Positions 34,991 through 46,152 of a stretch of DNA of 64,000 bases are shown piece by piece. The DNA comes from Lycorma delicatula (taxonomy: Eukaryota > Arthropoda > Insecta > Hemiptera > Fulgoridae). Numbering within the stretch: the first letter of the stretch is position 1; the number at the start of each line of letters is the position of its first letter. Under the pieces are notes generated by a model. The model had not been told where the DNA came from. It searched no databases and was given only the letters and a program-made list of their open reading frames with translations. The stretch covers positions 138,554,536 to 138,618,535 of the forward strand of contig NC_134458.1 in assembly GCF_047948215.1 (NCBI RefSeq), given 5' to 3'. Both the position numbers and the translations under genes were made by a program.

Positions 34991-35938
34991 ATAGGTAGTC
35001 TAAAACGTGGTAGTCTAAACGTAGTCTAAAGGCTGGAGCCTTTTGCGCACGAAATAGCGCTAGCGTATTCTGGCAAAAATCGGGGAAGGCTGACATGCAC
35101 GCAGTCATGACATCGCCAATTACCTAAATAAACATCACTAAACAGCGTTAAACCGTTTTGAGAAAGCTGGATACAAAAATACTCGCCGTTTGGGTGCCGT
35201 TTGGATCTGACTCCGAAGCATTTATTCGATCAAATTTCTTTCTACGAATCTCTGCTAAAACATAACGAAATCGAGTTGTTTCTGAAGCGGTTGATCGCGA
35301 GTGGTGAAAAGTGAACAATCTACGATAAAAATGTGTAAAAAAGATCGTGGTCGAAGCGAGGAGAAGCTCCACAGTCTGTGAGAAAGCCCATACTGACTTC
35401 CAGGAAAGTTATGCTGTGCGTTTGGTGGTATTGGAAGGGCATCGTGTTTCACGAACTGCCGTCAGACAGAACGATAAACTCAGACCTACACTGTCGACAA
35501 TTAGCGCGATTTCACATAAAAATTTTAAAAAAACGGCCTGAACTGGTCAACAGAAAGGGTTTCATATACCGCGCTGACAACCCTAGACCGCATACATCTT
35601 TAACGATCAGTGATTGAAAGTACTTGACCGGAAGGTTTTAACGCATCTACCGTATAGCACGGACCTAGCACCGTCGGACTATCATTTGTTTCGGTCGCTG
35701 CAGAACTCCCAGAATAGTGTTAAGTTAGTTTCAAAAGAGGCCTGTGAAAACCATTTGTCGCTATTTTTTGACCGGAAATAATAGTAATTCTAAACCTACG
35801 GGATTATGGTGTTGTCGGAAAAATGGCAGGTCATCGAAAAAATGGTGAATATGTAGCCTCATAATGTTATTTTCCAATAATCATAAATGTGTTTTCATTT
35901 TTGACTTCCAAAGGCTCAATACCTTTTAGACAACCTAA
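34991..35938 (+). mobile_element. Mariner-family transposon (second type) at a TA site
   Basis: The left end ATAGGTAGTCTAAAACG and the inverted right end TTAGGTTGTCTAAAAGG are terminal inverted repeats, with TA duplicated on both sides (34989-34990 and 35939-35940). It is about 950 bp, shorter than a full mariner (about 1.3 kb), so part of the interior is deleted. Family X flanks it on both sides, which fixes the insertion point. Confidence 0.8.
35225..35865 (+). pseudogene. Mariner transposase remnant (mellifera/irritans-like)
   Basis: One frame reads SGEKWTIYD, corresponding to the GDEKW catalytic motif with the aspartate replaced by serine. WSKRGEAPQSVRKPILTSRK, VMLCVWWYWKGIVFHELP and RPELVNRKGFIYRADNPRPH follow, where the family has QDNARPH with the second catalytic aspartate. 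Later pieces in other frames recall SPDLAPSDYHLF. Stops and shifts are frequent and the N-terminal DNA-binding half is mostly gone. This is a different mariner lineage from the one at 12677, judging by the WSKxGE and LLCVWWDWKG blocks. Confidence 0.8.
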
Positions 35939-35940
35939 TA

Positions 35941-36075
35941 TATAATCGCCAGTAAAAACAATTAAATACCTGCCAGATAATTAGAAAGACCCAGCAACAA
36001 GGAAAGGACGTCTAGGCACTGCGATAAATATGGGGATAAAATATCCCCCGATACTCTTGCTTTCCGTTCCGAGTG
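35941..36075 (+). repeat. Family X repeat, copy 2, right part
   Basis: Continues the alignment with 18003-18150 (AATTAAATACCTGCCAGATA, AGAAAGACCCAGCA, CCCCCGATAC). Confidence 0.6.
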
Positions 36076-39000
36076 GGAGAGAGTGAGCCATACGACGAGC
36101 GTACTAACAAGAATCTTCACGAAAATATTGTAATTTGCGGCAAAACTACGACAATGTCCGTTCTGCCGTCAAGTATAAGAAGCTGTTCGTTGAGTTCCCT
36201 TTGTTTCCTTTGTTAGTTTCCACTCGCTCTTAAGTTTTTTTATTAAATTTTATTAGTTATCGTAAATTTCATAATAAAACAAAATTATAGTTTCTGATGT
36301 AAATTTATTTATTTTCTAGATAATAGGAGACTTAAAAGTAATTCATTTGTAAGAATTTTAACGCGTGTAATCTCTTAATATTCTTTATAGAATCGATAAT
36401 ACTGTCAAAAACAACAATTCTGACAGATGCTTCCTTTACCTGAGACGCTTTGCATGCATGTCATGATAAGAATTACAAATAATGTATTTATTTCTGTTAT
36501 TAAACAATGCCTTATTACATATACATCCTCAACTCGCAGGAATAAAATAATATTTTAGTAATGCAAACAAACTATAAAATTTTGTTAAATTTTTTAATTA
36601 AATATTATTATATGAAAGCAATTTATAAACGACTGGGTCAGCCGCGTTTTACAATTATCATTTAAAAATTTATACGATAAATTAAGGGCCCAAAAATTTT
36701 AAATATACGCCACTTACCCAGCCCACTATCAAAAAAGGACTTATTTATTCTTCTAAAAAACTGTAATTCATTATTGGCTGTTTTAAAAAGCACAGAAAGT
36801 AGTTAGTTTCCAGAAAAAGCGATTTACGGAATTCATGAAAATCAAGTTAATTTTGCAAGTTAATATAAATAGTTTTAATTTTTTATTCGGCTATAGTTTT
36901 ATGTATCATTCTCAAATTAGGTTCCGTGTCTTTCCATAAAAATATAGAATTCTAGGACATCGAAGGAATTAATATTAAGAAAACTCTACATGTTAACGAT
37001 AAGTTTCAATTATTTTAACACTAATAATATTAAAAATAGATAAGTAATAAATGTATAAAGTAAAGAAATGTATTGTAATGTAATGTAATAATAATAATAA
37101 ACATTTTCTACCAACAAAGTACAATAAAAGATTTTTTTTAAATTAAGCGGTTTTTGCTATTCAAGTCATCATAAGTATATTTGTATAACAAGAGATAAAT
37201 ATTAAAAATTAAAAAGCACGGTTGCCAAAAAATATATATTGTGCTGACAAACATTGCTCTTTAATATATGATAATTACTAATATCGGATAATAAAAGAGC
37301 ATGCGCGTGACCACTTTGTATATAGTATTTGTATAGACGAATAATATAATTTTTTTTAAATTTATTTAAACATATAGCCTATGACACTCCCGATAACGTA
37401 AGAATTCCAACGTGGGGTCATAAATCTAAATCAGTTTGGCCGTTGAACAACTACGGTGAAGCAAACAAACACACAAGCATATACATACATACATACACCC
37501 TAGATATATTGCTCTCCTTTTTGGGCAGTCGTGTAATTAATTATAAATATTATATAGTAATTTTTTTTTACTTTTATTAGACTACTCCTATTTAAAACAG
37601 ATTTTTTTTTAAAATTATACTTTTAAATAATACTGTTGTACGAGTTAATGGAATTTTTGTATTTTATGTAGTATGTTGGTTATTTTTGTTGTAAAAAGTT
37701 TTCCGTGGAAGATTATTTGGTCTTAACTTTATAAAAAAACTTCAATGTAACTTCAAACTTAAGACCATTTTTTGGAAAATTGAAACAAAAATAAAATTCG
37801 TGTTACAAAAATATGTTTTCATCAACACGTAGATATTCTTTTTACCAATATTTAAGTACGGAAATATATTTTATTTCAGATGATTTTTTTAAATTTATTT
37901 TCGTGTGACTGTGTTTTTTATCCCCGACTGAATAAAGGCAATGTATGTAAATTATTTATCGACAGAACCTAAACAATGACTTGCACATATTACACTGTCT
38001 CGTTCTTTCTTGCGGCAGTAACGCATATAACGTATCTGATGTATAAGAGACGGTAGTAAAGAGTTATTTTCCCGAAAATAATTATGTTCACTTTATTTTG
38101 AAGTGAGCAGAATGAAAGTATCACTGTAGAGCTGAACGAGCAGCTTCTTCATTTTTTGTAGACGGTACGATGTACAGTAATGTTTGGTTAATTGAAGAAG
38201 GCAACAGGAAACCACTTCAAAACTTTTTTTATATTTTTTATAAGCCCAATAATTGTTATCTTTGAGAATGGTTACTCTAGTTTTGCGAATGATCTGTAAC
38301 ACGTTTCAGATTACCTACAACATTTTGGTCATGGCATCTAATACACTTTCTATATAATGGATGTTTAAATACGAAACAATATTTGTAAAAATGTTTAGAA
38401 TCTAGATTAGTATTATGATTCCATTGAACCTAAGTTCAAATCCAGTTAAAGATAATATATTATATTATTTTTAAATACATTAAGGTATCGATATTACTTA
38501 AATACCTATAGTTGGGATTCGGTTCCCTGAGACTTAATAAACTAACAGCCAATTGGAAGAAATGTTTCGAAAGTCGGCATAAGATAGTATTATCTGTTAA
38601 GAAAAAAATCCAGATAGAGGTATAGTGCTTAGTAACTATTTGGAGTATGTATAACCTAGTTTACATCCGATACACCCAAACATTATCAAATACAAAAAAA
38701 AATCCTTACATTTGTATTTTAAATAAAAAAGTAAATAAACGTAATTGGTACTTAATATGTATTAACAACAAAAATTTAGAGATATATTTTGAGTATGTGG
38801 TCGAAAACCATTAGAGCCAACGAAGCAATGGTTCTGAAAACACAAACTATGTTCATAATGTCCGAAATGAAAAACTTATATTTTTTCATCATTACAAAAC
38901 CCAACGTAATATGTGCCATGTAGAAAAATAACTAAAAAGTTCCATTATATTTACATATATACACATTATTTTTTTGCGTAGTTCACAATTCTCTGTAGAG

Positions 39001-40144
39001 CTCGACTCGCCCCGGTTATTTAAATTAATATATTTTTCACTTGGTGTCCAATTCGAAAGTATAATAAATAATAAAATAGTGCTCATACCTTTATAAAATC
39101 ACAAACATACTTTTAAAAAAATCGCTTGAACCACGTTAATAAACCATTGTAATTATATTTGTATATTGTATATTTTATAAATGTCTTGTAATAACGATGG
39201 ATAAAAAATGTAATTAAGCGTAAACAAAAAGTAGCAAAATGTAAGTAAGAATTAAAATGAGATTAAAGGATGTATTTGTTGTACACATCATCTACAATTA
39301 TAATAAAGTTAAAATAACTTTTTTCAAACGTTGTGCGCTTAGGTCCCGATAATTTGAGTAGTACAGCTCGACCAACACACAATTTATTTTTATTTTTTAT
39401 AATAATAAATATCTATTAAGTTTTTGGTAAGTCATAAACTGTATAACCTGTTTTTCAATATCTGAAATTACTTATGGAGTGTAGCATCCTGGGAAATTAA
39501 CCGGTGTAAAATATCAACTGCCAAAAAATCACGTTTAATAAACCGGTTTCCGTAGATCACTCAAGTTTAACATACGTGGGTGTATTTTCCTTGCTATCAG
39601 TGGTTAATGACTGTTGTAAGTTGATATCAATTGAAAAAAAATTGAATTACACTCGGCTTAGAACTAATTAAACCACTCCTTAATATTCGTTTTTTTTTTT
39701 TTTTGTTTTTTTTACTTGGTCGATGTTGATCATCATATTATTATTATTATTATATATATTTATATAATTTACAGGAATGTTTCAGTTATATTTTTTCATG
39801 GGAAATAATATACGAAATTACAATTTTTACAATGAGAATTGTAAGTAAGAGTTCGTTTACAGTAGACTAAAAGTAATAAAATGTAAAAATTAAAACTAAT
39901 TGTTACTGTTATATATAATCAATAATTAGAGATATGATTTTTTTAAATTTAAATTTAACTTCTAATTAAATGGAATAATTAAATTTTTTTATTTTTAATA
40001 AAAAATAAATTAACAATGATGTTTGATTGTTTGCTGTTTTGTAAATATATAAAACCATTTCATTAAAGTCTAGAAATAAAGTTACATGGATGAAGAATTT
40101 CTGTCTGCGTGCTTCTTATAGGTAGACTGTAGTTAATTACAATT
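36076..40144. other. AT-rich stretch downstream (intron side) of the 40.2-kb exon
   Basis: If the exon at 40152-40292 is real, this is its first intron. I see no further exon with both splice signals. A (CATA)n run lies near 37484-37498. A possible very old SINE-A scrap near 38410-38560 was not strong enough to list. Confidence 0.4.
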
Positions 40145-40151
40145 CACTTAC

Positions 40152-40292
40152 CTGTCTTCTAATGCAATAATCTTCAATACCATTGGTCCCTCCTATCTTT
40201 GTTGTTGATGTCCCAACCGCTGTTGACGTCGTAGCGCCACCACGTCGTTGTTGTTGAAGATGGAAGTCTGCGTAAAGAGTTTCCGTTGCCAT
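40152..40292 (-). CDS. First coding exon of an unidentified host gene
   Basis: On the minus strand an ATG at 40292-40290 opens 47 codons without a stop: MATETLYADFHLQQQRRGGA, then TTSTAVGTSTTKIGGTNGIE, then DYCIRRQ. The exon ends CAG and is followed by GTAAGTG (40151-40145), a consensus splice donor, with the intron in phase 0. Codon use and composition (Q, R, G, T-rich) differ from the AT-driven chance frames around it. The stretch before the ATG has several CTTGA repeats (as read on the plus strand) and looks like a 5' UTR. The remaining exons must lie at lower coordinates or outside the window. I do not recognise the protein. This is the best-supported cellular gene segment here, though based on one exon. 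Confidence 0.6.
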
Positions 40293-40560
40293 TACGTAAA
40301 CTTGACTTGACTTGACTTGACTACCCGCAGCCTGTGTTTGCCTGTTTTACTTTGCTTTCTTTCAACTCACTCACAGTTCACCTGTATATCCGCTTTTACA
40401 TTGTATATTACGTACTCCCTAGGTAACAACCTCTCCACCCTACATCCCGTGCCATTTACCCGTTCTATATTAGCGTATCACAACGACTGGCGTGGGAATA
40501 ACCTTCCCACTGTTTCATGCATTTGTTTACACGCAACTAATTAACAGAATTATTATTTTT
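40293..40560 (-). promoter_or_regulatory. Probable 5' UTR and core promoter of the 40.2-kb exon
   Basis: The flank upstream of the ATG is much less AT-rich than its surroundings. It contains a (TCAAG)n pentamer run just before the ATG (40300-40321). I see no convincing TATA box at a fixed distance. Transcription start is unknown. A Helitron begins about 465 bp upstream of the ATG, at 40758. Confidence 0.35.
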
Positions 40561-40818
40561 CATATTAACTAAATATAATAACCTTTTATCTTCATATATT
40601 TTTGAATAGCGCGTAAGCATTTCTCATCGAGGAAATCATTTTTATTGTGTTTACCTACATGTTTATTTGTGATTTATTTTTACACACGTAATGTACTCGT
40701 ATTTTATTTTTAGGAATTTCATCTAATATTATAACTTATTTTTATATAATTTAGTAATCCTACCCTATTAAAGGGCATTTGTATGTGTCTGTCTGTGTTT
40801 GCGTCCCCCTTAGCTGAA

Positions 40819-40980
40819 AACATGCTTACATGATCGAACATACTGCCCGTCAAAAAATCATATGAATTTGTTTTTCTTAAATATTTATAAACAATAAGTA
40901 AGAAGAAGCAATTCCAACAAATGAGAGCAAAAATAAATAACATGCTTACATGATTGAACTTACTGCCCGTAAAAAAACAT
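40819..40980 (+). repeat. About 120-bp internal duplication in the Helitron
   Basis: AACATGCTTACATGATCGAA at 40819 recurs as AACATGCTTACATGATTGAA at 40939. Both continue into TACTGCCCGT and an A run. The second unit is the one split by the LINE insertion: its continuation TTCTTAAATGTTTATAAA is found at 42632, after the LINE. Confidence 0.8.
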
Positions 40981-41006
40981 AAGATTTTTTTTGGAGGTGT
41001 CCGGCC

Positions 41007-42240
41007 TTGTATGAGGTGAAACAGGCCAATGATAATTGGAAGAATGATGATGACCTGTCCCCACTGATCATCCAGCGGTGGCCCAAGGAGGTATTTACGT
41101 TCACTGCTGTGACTGAGGATGTTGGTGGCATCGACGGATTGGCTTGGGTGGTCGACCTGGCACGGGGTGCGGACGGTTGGTCGCATTTGAGGTTATTGGA
41201 GGGCGAGGATTACTTTTGACGGGCTCGCTGCGGATTGGCCCGGTGGTGGTCGGCAGTACCCGTGCAATGGATTTGGCGGGTGGAGCTGTTAATGTTGGCG
41301 GGATGAACTTTGTGATGACGGTCGACTCCTTTGAGGGCGAGAAGTGATCAATAACTCGTTTGGTTGAGTCGGCCCGCTTGGTCCTGACCGATAACCCGAA
41401 TGTCTGTTTTTGTAAGCCTCAAGGGATCGTGGGGCTTGATCTTAAGAAGGTTGCCGAATATATGGCTTGGAGACATTCAAATAAGCTGCAGGTCCATATA
41501 GAAGTGTCTCCGTTGGGGCCCAGGGGAGCTCGGGTACCGTGAGGAAGCCGGCAGGTCCCCCAACTGCGTCAGTGGTGGTAAAGGCGGCGGGTCGCTCATA
41601 TGTGGACCTCCTTTGATCAGTGAAGGACATGGTGTCGCCGGGTGAGGCGTGCATTCTCTCGGCAAGAAGGGGTCAGGCAGAGGACCTCCACATAGGATCC
41701 AGGATACTGGGGACATAGCTGAGCAGCTACGCCGGCAAATAATAGACAAAGTGGAGGGAACTACAGCTACGGCTGGTAGGAGCGTTCGGCGAGTCCATCT
41801 GTTGAGTAAGTATGTCGACGACCTTACCTCCGAGGAGGAACTTGTGATATACGGAAGACGGTGGGGGAATCTGTCACGATTGATGTCCTCTCCCTAAGGC
41901 CTTCGTTTGAGGATACAAAAGTGGCGACGGTGGTGGTTTCTCCGCTGCTGGCCGACAAACTGCTGAAGGACGGCCGTATCCGCTTTGGGTGGGTGTCGCC
42001 GAGTTCTGAGAAGGTCCACGGAGGAACGTTTTTATCGGTGCTGGAGGATCGGAAACCGGGCTGGATCCTGCAGCGGTCCCGATAATCGAGGTCATTGTTT
42101 CAACTGTAGAGTTGCGGGATATCTTCGAGCGGATTGTCCGACAGAGGCCAAATGTTCCCTGTATAATTTTCGGGGTCACTCTTTTAGGGGACGTGGCTGC
42201 AGGTCAGCTCCGGCTAATGAGACCTATCGCCAATGCCTTG
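41007..42240 (+). pseudogene. R1-type LINE ORF1 (Gag-like) with zinc knuckles, frame-broken
   Basis: Several overlapping frames together make an ORF1. A C-terminal segment reads TKVATVVVSPLLADKLLKDG, RIRFGWVSPSSEKVHGG. After a frameshift, two zinc-knuckle units follow: CFNCRVAGYLRADCP (CCHC) and a decayed second, KCSLYNFRGHSFRGRGC, where a cysteine of the usual CxxC is tyrosine. ORF1 proteins of this type bind the LINE RNA. The N-terminal part (41007-41540) is broken by several shifts and has little recognisable homology. Mutations exclude a functional protein. Confidence 0.65.
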
Positions 42241-42357
42241 GAGACCTGCGTTGGGATAGCCCCATCCAGGAAGGGTGGGCCGCTTAGGTGTCCCACTGTC
42301 AATGATTGGGCAGGGACTCCCCTGGGATTCTCTTGAAACTTCATATTGGGGTAAATT

Positions 42358-42500
42358 AAGACCGTAGTCCCGGTGGGGATCCCTTTAGGGTTCTCACTTG
42401 GGACATGGCGTTAAGACCGAGTCCGGTGGGGGGACCCTTTTGAGATCCCCTCATTAGAGGCATGGCGCATGATTTAAAGACCGAGTCCCGGCTACCTGGG
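42358..42500 (+). repeat. Imperfect tandem units in the LINE 3' UTR
   Basis: AAGACCGTAGTCCCGGTGGG, AAGACCGAGTCCGGTGGGG and AAGACCGAGTCCCGG recur at about 60-bp spacing, giving two and a half units. Confidence 0.75.
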
Positions 42501-43348
42501 GGGAACTATGGTTTTCGACGAGGTAGCTTGAGGCGATGGCGCCCCACAGAGCTGTGTTTATGCTTTGCTGTGGGTCAGGTTCCAGTGGGAGGGAGGATAA
42601 AAAACGATGATCTCAGAAAAAAAAGATTTTTTTCTTAAATGTTTATAAAAAATAAATAACAGTAATAATAATTATAAAATAAATTTTACTACCGTAATTC
42701 ATTCATTCAATATCGTAGCAGATCTTAAAACACAACTATTTTCGATATAAATAAATCGATATTGAAAATACTATCGATTATCCATTTAGAATCGTATATA
42801 TGATTTTTTTTTTGGCCTTTTAGTTACAATTAAACATACATATAGGCAAAACACGTGGGTAAAATCAAATGGTAAACAATTATAAAAATTAGAAGAATTT
42901 TGAATGCTATATATTTTTTCTTAGCGATTTATTGATTTTGCAGCCAAGTTCTCTTTTGTGATTGTGTCAAGGAAGGTTAGTTCGTAATTTTTTTCGTAAA
43001 TTGTATATAATATGTAAATAATGAATTAATTAATTTAATTTATATTTAAGCTTCCAACTCTCGTAGTGAGTGAATTTGCATATGGTTATTATGGATCTTC
43101 ATGAAAATGTTGAGATTGTGCAATCTTTAAAAGATAAACCGATCTACACCAAATTTAATTGGGAAGATTTGCTGATATTTTTTCGCTTTTCCTTGATAAA
43201 ATTTCATTATTAAAAAAAAGAACATTTTTACACAAGTGGTAATAAATTTTGGACACCTAATAATCCCATTCCGAGACGCCGCCCGCCAAAGCAACCCGCC
43301 CTTAGGGCCTAGCTGCGGAGGCGTGCCGTAGGCACGCCCTGCAGCTAG

Positions 43349-45100
43349 TGTTAATATAATACAATAACAAAATCATTTAATATTATGCTAAATTGTCAAT
43401 GTATATTTTTATAGTTGATTCATGCGCAAAACATTTTAATCAGCCGTTCAGAAAAGTAAGCATAGCTCCATTTTGGAGATTCCAACTTTTTCTTATTTGA
43501 AAAGCTTCATGCTTTTCAGTTGTTAATGGTTCAATTTATATCAAATAGACTGTTACTGATGAACGATTATTAAATTATATTTAGCATAATTTTAAATCAG
43601 CATCCATGCAGTGTACACATCGTAATAAATCCTTCGGTGTAAAAAATTAAATACTTGATGGATGTTCCTACTATCGTTGATCTTTGTTTGGATTCTTTTT
43701 TCAATTTCTCATTGGTGGATACTATTCACCAGTCAAAAGCTATCGACTTGCTAATATACAGTTATCTATATCTTCCCTGCTTTTACGTCATCAAACTCAT
43801 TTCTGACTGGTCGAACAAAAACTGATTTCGACTCATGGTTAAACAGAACATAATTTTTATATATATATACGTAGAGTTGGCAATAGAGTAGCTGTATGAT
43901 CATTTAATTTTTTTTTACTTTAAGAATGGTTGCTTTGATTTCAATTAACAGTTTGTATTGATGTTTTTTAGTTTAAATTGAAATAAAGAATTTTGTTTCC
44001 TAAGTCCATTACATAGTTAGAATGCTGAAAATATTATAGACCATAAAATAATGAATATTTTCTGTAGAAAAAGGAAAGACTATTCCTAAAATTCTTTTTT
44101 GTTGTATACTTTCCACTAAATTATTTTTTAAATTATTTACATTGCGATTAAGATTTATTTATTTCCTATCATCTCTGGTAACTTGTTTTCTTCTTTTTTT
44201 TTTTATTGTTTATATTTATGTTATCTCGTTTTTTCTTGTTAACTTACAACCCTTTCAAAGTAAATTAATCAGACTTTTATTATTAGGCTCGATTTTAAAG
44301 TTTTGAATTAAAGATGATTTCCACAATTGCTATTATAGTATACACGTCTTAGTGATTTTTCCTTACCTCTGCTAAACTGTTCTATAATTTTTTTTTGTAT
44401 TTATTTAGAATTTATAATAGTATTTAAAAATACGATTATTAATTTAAATCATATAAATAAATAAAATAAATATAAATATAAAATACATGTGAATTATATA
44501 AATATAAATTTTAACATATGTCACAAAAGATTCTTTGTCAAAAATAATTAGACGTTTCTGATAAAATTTTCCCTCAATATCCGGTTTTGTGTATGTTTTT
44601 TATAATTATAATCGTAAAAATTCTGAACAGCAGCTTATCTTTTAGTTGTGGTTTGTTATTATATTTACTTATCTCTCAAATCTTTTCGGCTTATCTATAA
44701 TTCATGGTTTCTATTTTATCCACTTTAACTACTAATCGTTCAATTTCTTTCAGAATTTCTTTTAACGTAAAAACTGTCACTCAATACATTATCTCTTCTT
44801 TATTGAATAGACATATTTTATTTCCATTTTTTCCTTCTGTAAATATAGAACACAATATTGTTTGTTAATGTATGTTCTCATTAGTCACACTACAAGATGT
44901 ATTACTAATGTTGACCTTTCATAAATCAATAGTCGACCTATCATCCAACCGACGCCTCAAAGATCTTTTCTAATCTATTAATCTGTTAAATAATGTTAAG
45001 TTATTTATGATTTATTTATTTAATGATTTAAGTAGTTGTAGCTATTAATACTCTAATTACAATTGCAGTTTGATGATAAGAAATAAAATTTTACGAATAA
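43349..45100. other. AT-rich stretch without a recognised gene
   Basis: No repeats, frames or RNA genes that I can support. Confidence 0.45.
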
Positions 45101-45182
45101 TAATGGCAGGCCTGACAGGGATTCGAATCCAGAATATTTCGGATGAAAAGCAGAGACGCTACTACTCTATCGCGGAGCTCGA
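45101..45182 (-). mobile_element. SINE-B fragment (head and B box)
   Basis: Minus-strand CCGCGATAGAGTAGTAGCGT, then GGATTCGAATCCCTGTCAGG and CCTGCCATTATT. It explains the open frame at 45070-45273, which is therefore not a gene. Confidence 0.7.
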
Positions 45183-45575
45183 TAATAAAATTATCATGCT
45201 GCCGATTAAATTTTTTTTTAATACAGATTATAGAAACGTATTTTTGAAATTATATAAGTATTTAAGAAACTAACTGATTTTATAATTTTTACAATTTACA
45301 AAATACGCAAATCCTTTAGCGTATTACATTACACTATACTACTTTACACTATCATATACTTTGTCTTATATTTACTTTATCTTTATATTCTACTTTACTC
45401 TAATTATTTCCTTATTTACAATATTGTTTGTTGAATTACCCAGTCCTGATGGGACTCGTTCTTATCTTTTTACCGGAAACTAACACCGAGTAGATATTTC
45501 AGGAAATGTTTTCTGCGAAACATCTCTATGTTCAGCTCGTAAATCTAGATATTTTTTCATCCATTTAAAATAAAA

Positions 45576-45965
45576 AAATCAGATGTGGACCCCACATGTC
45601 TTCCTTGTAGGCCTATTAAATTACATATACACATTTTCTAAAATGTAGAGTACATAAAATTTTATTTTATTAATAACTTATGATATTTTTCTTTTTTTTT
45701 ATTGTTATTATTTATTGTAAACGTTTTTTTATAATCAGAGGTTAATAATTATTAATAAATCAATGTATTTAAATTAAAAAAAAAGGAGATGAAGTCTGAT
45801 TCGAATCGATGTACCTTCCCCTTGTAAGATCCAAATATTTCATTAATTAAAATTGTATTTGGCTATAACTCTGGAACCAATGAAAATAAGTACCACTTAT
45901 GATGTATCGTTGAAAAAATCTCAATGAGGGCTTATTACTGCAGTTAAGAAAAAGTTCAAAAAGAG
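45576..45965 (+). repeat. Family Z repeat, copy 1 (partial)
   Basis: Shares AAATCAGATGTGGAC, CTTCCTTGTA, GGAGATGAAGTC, AACCAATGAAAATAAG and TCTCAATGAG with the two longer copies. It stops about 250 bp before the family's far end. Confidence 0.7.
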
Positions 45966-46073
45966 ATTAATTCTTAGACGCTAAGAGAAAGTATTAAAAA
46001 AATAAGTAAAACACTTTAAATAAGTAAACGAAAAATAAGAAATGATAATAAATATTAATTAGCAAATTTCCAT

Positions 46074-46152
46074 TTCCATGGATACTAGTAGTGTCTCAGA
46101 GATTCCGGGTTCGAATCCCAGTCAGGCATGGTATTTTTCATACGCTAAAAAT
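46074..46152 (+). mobile_element. SINE-B fragment, A box lost
   Basis: GGGTTCGAATCCCAGTCAGG and CATGGTATTTTTCATACGCT are well kept; the head before them is shortened. Confidence 0.65.

Larger units (their letters stand above)
40993..42622 (+). mobile_element. R1-like LINE derivative: ORF1 plus 3' UTR, no reverse transcriptase
   Basis: A GC-rich block, sharply different from its host, is flanked by AAGATTTTTTTT (40981-40992) and AAGATTTTTTT (42623-42633), a target duplication. It ends in an A run. The coding part matches ORF1 of R1-type LINEs; then comes a non-coding 3' part. The ORF2 (endonuclease and polymerase) that should lie between is missing altogether. It was therefore presumably copied in trans by a full-length relative, or deleted later. 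Confidence 0.7.
40758..43348 (+). mobile_element. Non-autonomous Helitron carrying an inserted LINE derivative
   Basis: Starts TCCTACCCTATTAAAGGGCA after an A and ends CTAG before a T. The 3' hairpin (43320-43338, an 8-bp perfect stem with a GTA loop) lies 6 nt before the CTAG. The 5' start is less certain than the 3' end. Without the inserted LINE the element is about 960 bp and encodes no helicase. It lies just upstream of the host exon. Confidence 0.65.

Noticed and set aside
38405..38560. Possible very old SINE-A
   Set aside because: Only GTTCAAATCC and a few weak blocks match; not enough to support.
41442..42179. Minus-strand frames over the LINE ORF1
   Set aside because: They are shadow frames of the GC-rich plus-strand ORF1.
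45070..45273. 67-codon plus-strand frame
   Set aside because: Its first part is the reverse strand of a SINE-B head.
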